NCBI GenBank assembly: GCA_008921705.1
Contig: VFFE01007486.1
Location: forward strand, 4,161,044 to 4,225,043
Reading direction: 5' to 3'
Length of the DNA stretch: 64,000 bases
From: Burhinus oedicnemus
Taxonomy: Eukaryota > Chordata > Aves > Charadriiformes > Burhinidae
Below the pieces are notes generated by a model that searched no databases, had not been told where the DNA came from, and worked only from the letters and a program-made list of their open reading frames with translations. The position numbers were made by a program, and so were the translations under genes. Below, piece by piece: positions 1 to 9,576 of this stretch. Each line of letters starts with the position of its first letter. The stretch's first letter is position 1.

Positions 1-1656
1 TTTGGCTAATAGTGTAACTATCCCACATTTGATTTCCTGCCTGAGTTAGAGAAGAGTTTGTTTCAAGCCAATGGGTCCTGTGATCTTGGATGATGTTGAA
101 AGTGGATGTAAGGAGGGAAAAAATTTCCCTGCAATTTAACAGCAAAGACCCACCACTTTCCACCTAATCTTTTGGTTATATTTTGAATCTACCGTAATTA
201 AACTTTTCCTAGTTTGTGCTGTGCTTCTCCCCAAAGTAAATCTTCTCTCGACCCTACTTTGAAACTGCTGCCATGGCTACCCTGTGTCATCTCTAACAGC
301 TAGCTCTCATCGCTTTCTCATGAACATCTCTGGCATGCTCAAAAGAAGGTATGCCCACAGAGTGGGAAATGTTGCCAAATCTGGAATAGATATGGACATA
401 AATGAGTAGAGCTAAACACAGCTCAAAGGAATGTGATTACCAGTTTAATTTTGTTTCTAGCATTTTCCCACAGGTTAAAAAAAATCATTTAACTGATTAT
501 GAAGACAATATACTGTTAATGACTAATACAAGATATTTTTTTTCTCTTAGTGTATAGGTCATTTATCGTCACTCTGTTGGAATATACTCTTATATCCAAA
601 TTTTACATAGTTATGAAGACATAGATAGGCACAATATAACTCGTTCATGACAAATTAATACTAGGTATTGTAAATTAGCAAAGCTGTCCTGCAAAGATCC
701 TTCCTTCATCTATTATGTGTGTATTTAGGGACCATCATAGGAAGTGGCAGGTAGCACAAACAACTAACACTGGTGCTTTGCACATAACATACATCCTTTT
801 ACTGCAGGTGAATCGCTTACTGTCTTGCTCTAATGAAAAAGCACATTTCTGGGATAAACAAACTATTATTTCAACTGACTTCAGCTTTTTACTCAAAACA
901 GGCATGTGCCTTTCCATACACTGATCCTGGGGGAAGACTTTGTATATACAGATCCCCTCACTAAGCTGCCACCATGATGTCTGGGTTGGGATGCTACAGA
1001 AAAAGAGGGAATGACCTGCGATGAGCTTCATGTGACTCAAGTGCCGTTTAAATGAGAAGAGCTAGGACAAGCCTGCTCGTTTTTCCCATACCAGACTTTA
1101 CAAGCATCACTTAGCCTCAGGAGCGGAGTTCTGGGACTACCTCCTTTCACCTCTCTTCCTTCACTGTATCTTTATCACAGCAAAACCTGTAGTTGCTATT
1201 TGATGGTTATCACCTCACTGAGAACACATGCTCAGTGTGAAGTGTCTGTTCTGTTTTCAGCTATAAGAATGATAGTTAAAGAATTATACAGAAGAAAGCT
1301 AAGCCCAGATCACTGAGGGTTTTTTCTATATAAGCTATTCCAAAATCTATAGGAAGAGCCTTCCTGTCTGATTTGCCAGCAAAGTTTCTTTTCCTTTAAT
1401 GAGAAGTGAGTGCATAAAGCAGAGGTACACCAGTGACTTACAAGCTTCTTGCAATAAAAATAAAAATTAGGAGCCGAGATGCAGCTATTAACTTGTATAA
1501 TAAATTGCAAATAGACATCAAAAAGATTAGTTATAACTCTTGGTCAGAAGTCATAGCTGACTTAACAAAGTCAAAGCTCGATTGATAAAATACAGCTCAA
1601 AGTTGCTGCACCTTAAACCATCACCTTCAGTTATTCAGATAACTAATTTCAAAGCA
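1..1656. other. Non-coding flank downstream of AGR3
   Basis: This is AT-rich unique sequence without a recognisable repeat or exon. Short open frames at 715-924 (+), 735-1040 (-) and 1310-1510 (-) have no recognisable domain or splice context. By mammalian gene order AGR2 would lie beyond the left edge, but no AGR2-like exon is visible here. Confidence 0.5.
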
Positions 1657-1882
1657 TTTAATAGATTTCTCCTCTTGTTTTCCAAATGGGCATGATAGTC
1701 TTTCTATGTTTGCTCTTCAAGTTGTACATATAAATTTCTTATGAAATCTGATGTACCAAAGCTGTTTGGTAAGAGTTCAAAATGCTAACAGAGACAGAGA
1801 GATTAACTAAAATATTTTAAAATGTTATGTTTCCTAATGCAGCTTCACCTCGCAGAGGCTATGGTCATTTCACTGTTGCTGG
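1657..1882 (-). other. AGR3: AGR3 3' untranslated region with candidate poly(A) signal
   Basis: No canonical AATAAA was seen on the minus strand close after the stop. The first usable variant is ATTAAA at 1657-1662, about 220 nt after the stop. A GT-containing stretch (GGTGATGGTTT) follows some 40 nt further on. A second ATTAAA lies at 1395-1400. The length fits the short 3' UTR of mammalian AGR3, but the exact cleavage site is not fixed. Confidence 0.4.
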
Positions 1883-1932
1883 TTACAGTTCTGTTTGAAT
1901 GAGGCGTAGTGCCTTCTTCATGTTCTCTATTA
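1883..1932 (-). CDS. AGR3: AGR3 last coding exon with QTEL terminus
   Basis: The acceptor is TTTCTTTCAG|TAATAG. The 50 nt finish Leu150 and encode [15 protein letters not shown], with stop TAA at 1883-1885. QTEL is a KDEL-like ER-retrieval signal; human AGR3 ends in QSEL and AGR2 in KTEL. Confidence 0.95.
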
Positions 1933-4900
1933 CTGAAAGAAAAATAAATAAGAACTGTAAAAATGTACTTAAAGTGCATTTGTACAATTAAAAAACCCAC
2001 CTTGTTTGATTACTGAATTTTTCACATTGAAATTAATTTATGGTCACACATTATATTTTAAAGCTTTCTACTGTGAAAATTCTGGCATTGATAGTAAAGC
2101 AGAAGGTAAAAAGTTTCATGAATCAAAATGTTTAACTTAAAGGAATTTGACAAGACTCCTTTCAACTCCCTCATTTCTCAACAGCAAGCCTGGTAATCAG
2201 ATGTGACGTGCATATTTGTGGTGAGATACTGCATTGGTATCAGATAGATGGCATAGAGAAAGGACTAGCTCAACCTGAAAAATCACATTCTTTTGTGAAA
2301 TATGGGTGTTAGGTAGTACCCAGGTAACCACCGGAATTTCTTTTCTGATTCCCTCCCACCACTGGCTGGTTACATTGCGCAGCTGGATACCTTTGAGCGT
2401 AGTGACTTTCACCATTCCCCAACAAACTACTCAGATCTTAATCCTGAAAGTTCTCACCTGTGATCTTTCAACTTGTCTTACCCGAGTAGTCCCAATAAAT
2501 TTAATGGGACAATAGGTGTGCCTAAGTGTTTTGCTAGAACAGGTTACACTATTATAATTTATTGCAAATACTCGCACGCAGTTCTTATTCATTAGTTTGA
2601 GATCTTAACAGGTTCTCAAGCACAAATGGTTGGAATGGGGTCTATCTGGCTGCTTACAATGTGAAATGCAAAGTAACACAAAGAAGGGGGCACTTACAGA
2701 ATGGTATGTCTTGTGGTTCGTAAGTGTAGAGCCGGTTGGAGTATCTTCCTGTGATATCAGCTCTTACTGTGAGAGATGGGTCTGAAAAAGTAATAGTATT
2801 AAACACTGCTTTCTGTTCCAGAGTATGGGTATACTCTTTCCTGGGTCAAAAACTGGCTGGAAGGTCAGGCCCAAAGAGTGGTGGTGAATGGAATTAAATC
2901 CAGTTGGCGGCCTGCCACAAGTGGTGTTCCCCAGGCCTTGGTATTGGGGCTGGTTCTGTTTAATATCTTTATCAATGACCTGGACGAGGGGATGGAGTGC
3001 ACCCTCAGTAAGTTTGCAGAGGACACCGTTAGGTGGGAGTGTCAACCTGCTTGAGGGTAGGATGGCCCTACAGAGGGATCTGAACAGGCTGGATCGATGG
3101 GCTGAGGGCAATGGTATGAAGTTCAACAAGGCCAAGTGCCGGGTCCTGCACTTGGGCCACAACAACCCCATGCAACGCTACAGGCTTGGGGAAGAGTGGC
3201 TGGAAAGCTGCCTGGCAGAAAATTTTGGACCTGGAGGTGTTGGTTGACAGTCGGCTGAATACAGGCCAGCAGTGTGCCCAGGTGGCCAAGAAGGCCAACA
3301 GCATCCTGGCTTACGTCAGGAATAGTGTAGCAAGCAGGACTAAGGAAGTGATCGTCCCCCTGTACTCAGCACTGGTGAGGCCGCACCTCAAATACTGCGT
3401 TCAGTTTTGGGTCCCTCACTACAAGAAAGTCACTAAGGTGCTGGAGCATGTCCAGAGAAGGGCAATGAAGCTGGTGAAGGGCCTAGAGAACAAGTCTTAT
3501 GAGGAGCGGCTGAGGGAACTGGGGTTGTTTAGCCTGGAGAAAAGGAGGCTGAGGGGAGACGTGATGGCTCTCTACAATTACCTGAAAGGAGGTTGTAGTG
3601 AGATGGGGGTCGATCTCTTCTCCCAAGTAACAAGTGATAAGGCAAGAGGAAATGGCTTCAAGTTGCACCAGGGGAAGTTTAGATTGGATATTAGGAAAAA
3701 TTTCTTCACCAAAAGGGTTGTCAAGCATTGGAACAGGCTGCCCAGGGAAGTGGTGGAATTGGTGTCCTTGGAGGTACTTAAAAGAGGTGTAGATGTGGCA
3801 CTGAAGGACATAGTTTAGTGGTGGTTTTGGCAGTGTTAGGTTTATGGTTGGACTCGATGATTTTAAGTCTCTTCCAACCTACGTGATTCTATGATTCTGT
3901 TCCCACCATAGCTGTGGGCAATGTAGGTGGCGCTACTTTGACAGCCGTGCTTCTGAGGGCTTCTGATTTTACGAACAAGGCAATTATGAGGCCATTACAC
4001 TCTGTTCCAACCAACTGCTCTTGGAGAAATCCTGAACAAAAGCTATTTGTTTTCAGTAACTTTGTCTTATAACAGCACTAGCAAGGAGCATGGAGAGCAA
4101 AAGCGCAGATGCTGACAGATATTTAAGCATCTTGCCCCCAAGCACAAAATAGTCATCCTCCAGAACATATCTGTGATCTGAGGAAGCTTACGAGGGTCAA
4201 AGCCTGTGACAGAAAGAGAACTGAACTCAGATTTGCCAAGTTCCAGGCTAATGCCATGGTAATGATAAATTCTGAGCTGTTTTCTTTTTGCAGAATGAAT
4301 CATTTTGATGTCCCCAAAGGAGGACACTGGCATAGATTCAGATATCACAACTTTGAAGATACATAAATATTGTACATACCTACAAACATGATTCGAGGCA
4401 CGTATTGTCCATCAGGTGACAAGTTTTTATCTGTGGTTTCATGCTGGCAGAGAAATTAAAGCTAGTTATTAAAATATTTCTGTAAATTTTGCTGAAGTAG
4501 TAGCACATGTACCAGAGCACAAAACCAAAAAACGTACTACTTTTGTGTGCATACACAGGCACAAATGCTTGTAACTGAAATGCCAGAGATATTTAGCTAA
4601 AACGACATGAAAAAGCAAGACAAAAAAAAGATACCAATCAAACCGCCCCAAACCCTTCATACCATGAGATTCAGCATAACGAAGTTATTTTGGGCCATTT
4701 CCTGTATTTCTTCATTTTCTGCAAAAGCTTTCTTCAGTGCTAGAAAAGACATGATCATTTTGAAGTCCATCTCAAACACTGCCTTTCCTTTTGCGTTTAG
4801 ACACCGCGTTGGCCAGAGACTGGCCACATTGTTCCTGTCTCTGCTGATTCACATTCCTGAGGAGACACTTAAGAGCTCTATCACTGCTTTTTGGTTTTTT

Positions 4901-7900
4901 GACCCATGTCAGTACAACCTCCCGGCTATGAAAATGGAAGCTCTCTTCTGTTATTTATGAAGCCTGTCGTCTCAATGGATACCATGGCTCAGCTTGACAA
5001 AAGTCCATTATTCTCAGAAAATTCTTATTAGATCGATTTCAGCAGCCCTGTCCTCGTCTCCTTCTTTAGTTACCAGTTCAGGAGAGCTAAACAATATTAA
5101 ATCTGTTCAATGAGTCAGTAGCAAATCTGTGTCTCTTGATTTAAACTGATGAGTGCTGCATTAGGGATAGCAGGACAGCAGCAATGAGTATTTTTCATCT
5201 TCTTTGTCGGGTAGTTTCATAGTGGAGATTTTGTAAATAACAGTAATAAATTCTTAGCTTTTCAAGCACGTTTTCTTTTACCTATTTCTTTAAATAATTT
5301 TCAGTAGGTGCAAGGTATATGTATAGGTAGGTGCAGTTTCTTATAAAAATATTCACAAAATTTTAACACTCAAAAAATCAAAATTACCTTGGCAGTATTG
5401 ACAGTCTTCCAAGTGATGAATTACCATCAGTGGCTTGTTACTTTATTAATAATAATAAAACATGTAGTTAGATCATTTGGCAAGTATGCAAATGGATGAT
5501 TTTACTAGCAGACTGGAAAAGGCAAATTACATTTAATATTATGTTAACCCACAGTAAAACCATACAGACATTCTGTAAAGAATTAGACATTTTTGAGCAT
5601 AGTGTATGTGAAATTAATTGCCTTTTATTTTAAAAATAATTTGCCTTCAATTTAACAATAGCTTATGCTACACTATTATGATCTAAAATGAACTGTAAAG
5701 AGATTTAACTAAGGTCTGTTATGAATTCTCAGATATATTTTCAGCTGAGTTCCAGAGAGGATTCAAACTGGAACTTTCATTTCTACCAAGGTAGTGAGAA
5801 ACTCTGAATACATCATGCACATATGCCAACTAATAAAGTGCTGGGGAAAATACCAGAGGCAGTAGATCACCATGCAAGAGCAAATGTAATAGATTTCCAG
5901 CTGTTGACCAAGGAAGGAATCAGAGGTACATGATATTAAAAAACCCACAACAGATGTATTTTTAAAACTATAATTATTTGTCATTGCTTATTCAAATGAC
6001 AACACTGCTGTTGTGACAAACAAATGACAATGTTAAACTATCAGCCCATGATGTTGCTTCAGAGTCCTAAGACCCCTACAATGGGGGGGGTTTATTTTAT
6101 AGACACAAAATCTGTTTTATTTAACCGGGTGGTCTGCAGATCAGTTGTCATGGTGTTTCTTTATTCTGTTTCATTATAGTATATTCAGACATGACTGATT
6201 GACAACTGTCTTTCAAACTATTTTTTAATCTCTTACCTTTTTTTTGCTTGATAAAGCCCTTCTTCATAAGTTTGTACCCAGGTAATTTCATCTCCCCACC
6301 CTAGAAATATAACAAAAGGGTTAACTGGTGGCCAGGCAAATAAGTCATTCCTTTTTTTATATTTATCAATAGTTGTACACAAATACAGCAATATGGTTTG
6401 GGGTTTTTAGTCAAAGGTTCCCAAACGTTGTCGGTTTGCTAATTCTACATCTCCTGATAGGTGCACTGGAAGATTAAAAAAAAACAAAACCAAGAAGAAC
6501 CCCAAAAAACCTCAGCTGGTCATGTATCCAGGTCAAGTCCTTTGACAAACCTGTTAGGTATCTTTCTAAATATTCAGAGGTCCCTAAATCAGCACCCAAA
6601 TCCTTTATATCTTTATATTATCTGCTCCGTATTTCACATAGACCCTGGGGCTAAAAGAGGAAGTTGGCTTATAAAAAAGAGAAAAGAAAATATGACAGTC
6701 AAATAAGATCAACTTTCATGTGAATGTCATTAGAACAGTCTTGGGTTATAAACTTAACTCCAGAGTAATGAATTTCAATCCTGGAGTTGCAAGTACTTCA
6801 TTTAATGAAATAATTTAATAAAAGAATGGCTGTTAAATAAAAGTCTCCACCGAAACAAAATCCTAATGAATCATCAGCTTCATAGCATCCATAGCTGGTG
6901 ATACACTGATCTCAAAAAGCGAATTGTTCATTTGGTTTCATGCCTTCAGATTGCAAAAAGGCCGGCCCCTGTGTAGTAGATCCCTGCTTCCCAGGCAGTG
7001 TTTCTCCATTCATGATGGCCCTTGTGGGAATTGAAGAACAGCTTCTGGATCTGGACCAGGCTAAAGCTCTGTTCTTCTGCTCTGTCTGGACAGTGCTTGG
7101 ACCAGCCCAGGTTATGAGAGATTTGCTGTTAGCTTTCTCATGGGACAATTGCTTGTGACACTACGAGGTCATCTCTTCTTTCGGGAGAGGGATTTTGATT
7201 ACAGTTCTGTCTGGTTGATGGTGGAATTCTGGCATGTGGGCCAGTGCACTCCCAGCCCTGGCTGAAGTAAACTGCTGACGTAGATAGTTGCACGCAAGAG
7301 TAATTTTGCAGCACATCTAAGTATTCCCCTTTGATCTGTGAAAATTACAGGTAAAGCTCTCAAGGCATCCCAAAAGGCCTGAAATCAGAATTAGAAAACT
7401 GACACTTGTTTTCTGTGACAATTTTTTTCAAAATTGCCAGAACTGAAGGGATTTTGTTACCTTTTTAGGCACTTAGGATTAGTGGAAAAAATAAATCCTT
7501 ATCTAGGCAAGATAGGCCATAGATACCACATCAAGTATAACCTTTCTCCAGGGATACCACTTACGAGAACTGATTTGTTATTTCTCTTTGGTTAGTCCAG
7601 GTGTTGCATGGTTTTGTCAAATGGTCCCTGAGCAATTTGGATCAGACGGGACATCTGTGACAAGTGAGGCTTTGCCAGCGCCTTGTATGGGAAGACCTCA
7701 GAGGTGTGCTGTGGCATCTGCAGGCTTTGCACAGCTTGCAGAAGAGGTCAGGGATGGAGATGGAGATTTTTTGGCGTGAATAGGCCAGAAATGAGAGGGA
7801 AGATGGAGAAGAACAAAAGACCTCAGTAAGCTATTTCTCCACTTGTATTTCTAAGGATTGATCAGAGATAAATAACTTAAAGTAAGGTCTTTAGTTAACA

Positions 7901-8567
7901 TCCAGGTTGGAAATTATGCACCTCAAGGAAGTGAATTATTCACTGCAAAGCATGACCGTGACTATCTGATAAAAATAAAAAGCAAAAAAAAAGTCACGCT
8001 GAACAACCCCACCAGTGGCTCAAACTGTTGTTCTGTGTATAAAAATGGGTCTGTAGAAAAATTGTTCTGTAGAAACTAAAGTTATGAAACTGTGTGTCTG
8101 TAGTTAATGTTACCATAACAAAATATCTTTTGACTGGTATATGAAATAATATTTTTCTCTGATAGTCCTACAAGTGCATCCTGATTTGAGAAACGCAGTT
8201 TAGGTTATTTGCTTCTACTAGGTCACTGTGAGTTATATAAATTATGCAGATTATATGAGGCCCTCAGCCATATCCTCAAGAAAAAACTGATGGAGTGAAA
8301 CGACACGGAATAAGAAGATGCACTACTTAGAGTGTCACTTAACACTAGAGAAACACACCTCAGTAAGTATATATGTGCTTTCAAGTATATTCCAAATAAA
8401 AACATTGGCTGACCTATATGGTAAGATAAGGAGGTAACTACATACAGTGAATATGCAGTACCTCTGGACAGTGTCTGAGGTGCTCGTTTTTCCTTTTTGA
8501 TTGCCATCGCAAGATTGGAAGAGACTGCAATTAGCAGGAGAGACAAGGCCAATGTTGAATGGACCAT
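1883..8567 (-). CDS. AGR3: AGR3, anterior gradient 3 (ER thioredoxin-fold protein), seven coding exons
   Basis: The coding sequence is complement(1883-1932, 2698-2781, 4380-4443, 4663-4739, 5388-5440, 6237-6300, 8462-8567). This totals 498 nt, or 165 residues plus TAA; human AGR3 has 166. Every junction is GT/AG and the phases match. Residues 1 to about 22 form a signal peptide ([12 protein letters not shown]...), followed by a basic linker (KKEKR) and the family block [13 protein letters not shown]. The thioredoxin-like active site is C70-Q-Y-C73, preceded by IHHLED. VPR at 115-117 supplies the likely cis-proline. The protein ends in QTEL, a KDEL-type ER-retention signal. The family acts in the ER lumen in secretory and ciliated epithelia; AGR3 is known from airway multiciliated cells, where it affects ciliary beat. 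AGR2 is excluded because the N-terminus and active-site context follow AGR3. The second active-site cysteine is unusual, since human AGR3 has serine there. Identification rests on remembered family sequence. Confidence 0.97.
2698..2781 (-). CDS. AGR3: AGR3 coding exon 6
   Basis: The acceptor is ACTTTTTCAG|ACCC and the donor TTCT|GTAAGTG. The 84 nt finish Asp122 and encode [15 protein letters not shown], then [12 protein letters not shown], and one base of Leu150. A CR1 LINE body begins only about 50 bp upstream of the acceptor on the transcribed strand, so the branch point must lie in the short unique stretch or in the repeat. Confidence 0.95.
2835..3900 (+). mobile_element. CR1 LINE, 5'-truncated copy in an AGR3 intron (antisense to the gene)
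   Basis: This is the 3' part of a CR1 ORF2 and its tail, on the plus strand. It opens in the reverse transcriptase near [14 protein letters not shown] and runs through [21 protein letters not shown]. The usual FADD catalytic box here reads FAED, so the polymerase is dead. A 2-nt loss just after it (ACACCGTTAGG) breaks the frame. The C-terminal part is open again at 3186-3818 and includes [20 protein letters not shown] and HWNRLPREV. The 3' end has the CR1 CTTCCAACCT...GATTCTATGATTCT tail. The copy sits between AGR3 coding exons 6 and 5, opposite to the gene. Confidence 0.95.
3901..4379. other. Remainder of the AGR3 intron after the CR1
   Basis: Unique intron sequence between the CR1 tail and coding exon 5. 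It includes a GCCATGGTAAT stretch near 4254 that loosely resembles half of an RFX X-box palindrome; this was not scored. A GTGGCGCTAC stretch near 3928 matches about 11 of 14 positions of the CTCF consensus on the minus strand, too weak to call. Confidence 0.35.
4380..4443 (-). CDS. AGR3: AGR3 coding exon 5 (cis-proline region)
   Basis: The acceptor is CTGCCAG|CATG and the donor GTAG|GTATGT. The 64 nt encode [20 protein letters not shown] and Val121, then one base of Asp122. The VPR tripeptide supplies the cis-proline that faces the active site in the thioredoxin fold. Confidence 0.95.
4663..4739 (-). CDS. AGR3: AGR3 coding exon 4 (helix after the active site)
   Basis: The acceptor is TTTTCTAG|CACTG and the donor ATG|GTATGA. 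The 77 nt encode the rest of Ala75 through Met100 and end on a codon boundary. The product runs from [15 protein letters not shown] through NNFVMLNLM. This is the helix and beta strand that follow the active site in the thioredoxin fold. Confidence 0.95.
5388..5440 (-). CDS. AGR3: AGR3 coding exon 3 (active-site exon, CQYC)
   Basis: The acceptor is AATAAAG|TAAC and the donor CAAG|GTAATT. The 53 nt finish Ser57 and encode [17 protein letters not shown], then one base of Ala75. The catalytic motif is TGT CAA TAC TGC, Cys-Gln-Tyr-Cys. A serine codon is expected at the fourth position from human AGR3. A purine-rich AATAATAATAAAG stretch next to the acceptor makes a weak polypyrimidine tract, but the phase and protein match leave little doubt. 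Confidence 0.93.
5441..6236. other. AGR3 intron between coding exons 3 and 2
   Basis: AT-rich unique intron. An AT-rich (AATAAT) stretch flanks the exon 3 acceptor and a run of nine G lies near 6081-6089. No repeat family or additional exon was recognised. Confidence 0.5.
6237..6300 (-). CDS. AGR3: AGR3 coding exon 2 ([15 protein letters not shown] block)
   Basis: The acceptor is TTTCTAG|GG and the donor AAAG|GTAAGAG. The 64 nt complete Gly36 and encode [20 protein letters not shown], then two bases of Ser57. This block lies just before the thioredoxin-like core and is strongly conserved across AGR2 and AGR3. Confidence 0.95.
6301..8461. other. First coding intron of AGR3
   Basis: About 2.2 kb of unique intron. 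Open frames at 6461-6706 (+), 6912-7148 (-), 6940-7158 (+) and 7588-7779 (+) show no domain and no paired splice sites. The stretch from about 6940 to 7780 is richer in GC than its surroundings. No repeat family was recognised. Confidence 0.5.
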
Positions 8568-8572
8568 TATTT
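8462..8572 (-). CDS. AGR3: AGR3 first coding exon (signal peptide)
   Basis: On the minus strand a pyrimidine-rich tract ends in CACAG at 8573-8577. The exon follows with five untranslated bases (8568-8572) and ATG at 8565-8567. Coding bases 8462-8567 give residues 1-35 plus the first base of Gly36, and the donor is AGAG|GTACTG. The acceptor directly before the ATG means at least one 5' untranslated exon lies at higher coordinates, as in mammalian AGR3. No in-frame ATG is available further upstream within the exon. Confidence 0.95.
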
Positions 8573-9500
8573 CTGTGAGAAGATCCCTTTCAACACAGCA
8601 AGGAAACTGGAAAACAAAGCAACAGTTTTAGTCTCATGGATTTGTCACCTGGTGCAGTGTAAGTCAATGAGAGACAATCAACAGAGAAAATTTTGGTTAT
8701 TTCTAGGAATGCGTTTCTTCGTGAGAAAAGTGCAAAATGGAAGTGCTTAATTTTACCATGTAGCACTGCTTTCAGCTGTCAAAATTAGGCTGCAGGAGAC
8801 AGTTCTCACTGGGTGATCAGGGGAAAAAAAAGTTCATTTCCATTCATTTCTGGTCACCCAGCATTTGATTTTTATGAACTAGTACAATGTTGTAATACTG
8901 GATCATGAAATTTTTGAGACACTGCTACCAGCTGTTCATTCTGTTAGTTTTTTAATTTCAGTGAAATGTAACAGCATGGGATTTTTTTCATGCATCGTAG
9001 TTTTTTGGTCAAAAGATGCTTCATGATATCCTGCTTAATAAAACAGGAAAATTGACAAGTATTTGCGTCCACTTATAATACGTTTTAAATTGGCAAATCC
9101 CTCCAGAATGTTGAAATTGCTGTCATTTTTTTAGCCTGCAGTCTGTGAAATAAGATATTAAAGATTTTAAGGTAAATGTCAAAGAAATTTCCACCTGTTT
9201 CTCACAATGAAAACTCAAAAATTTTCCCTATTCTTCATGGCATTTTTAAACTGATTTTCAGCTCAAGTCCTGCATAATAAGACAATCCATCTGTGCTCCT
9301 GGCTGTTTCAGTATTCTGAAGATGTCTGCTTCTCTTCCTGACAAAGATCATTATAAGAAATTCAGTAACTTTTGGTCTTGATAAAAGTCAGAGAACAAAA
9401 GTGACGGTTGAGGAAAGGCATTACAAAGTCAAAATTTTTGAATTAATAAGACTTCTTTCTCCCCGGTACAATCACCTTTAAGCATTAAAGCTCTTGTGTT
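8573..9500. other. Proximal upstream sequence of the AGR3 coding exons
   Basis: AT-rich sequence 5' of the first coding exon on the minus strand, probably the first AGR3 intron that separates the untranslated exon from the ATG exon. No promoter, CpG island or repeat was recognised. Confidence 0.35.
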
Positions 9501-9576
9501 CAGGTGGATACCTGATGATTTGAACGATGTCAAAAAATCAGGTGGATATCTGATGATTTGAACCAAGTTGAAAAAT
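9501..9576. repeat. Tandem dimer, 38-bp unit
   Basis: Two adjacent 38-bp units, 9501-9538 and 9539-9576, both start CAGGTGGATA and share CTGATGATTTGAAC. They differ at a handful of positions, mainly GATGTC against CAAGTTG. This is a simple tandem duplication at the foot of an open frame at 9580-9996. Confidence 0.85.

Noticed and set aside
2764..3171. 135-codon minus-strand frame that overlaps an AGR3 exon
   Set aside because: It is the antisense of the CR1 running into exon 6 in a frame different from the AGR3 reading frame, and it crosses a good splice acceptor.
3186..3818. 210-codon frame as a host gene
   Set aside because: It is the C-terminal part of CR1 ORF2, part of a truncated LINE with a dead catalytic box.
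6405..6440. Short resemblance to hAT-Charlie terminal repeats (GGTTCCCAAAC)
   Set aside because: Only about ten bases match and no partner terminal repeat was found.
8223..8461. Read-through extension of the AGR3 first coding exon
   Set aside because: After SRG the frame enters intron sequence; the GTACTG donor and the matching next exon at 6237-6300 show that the exon ends at 8462.
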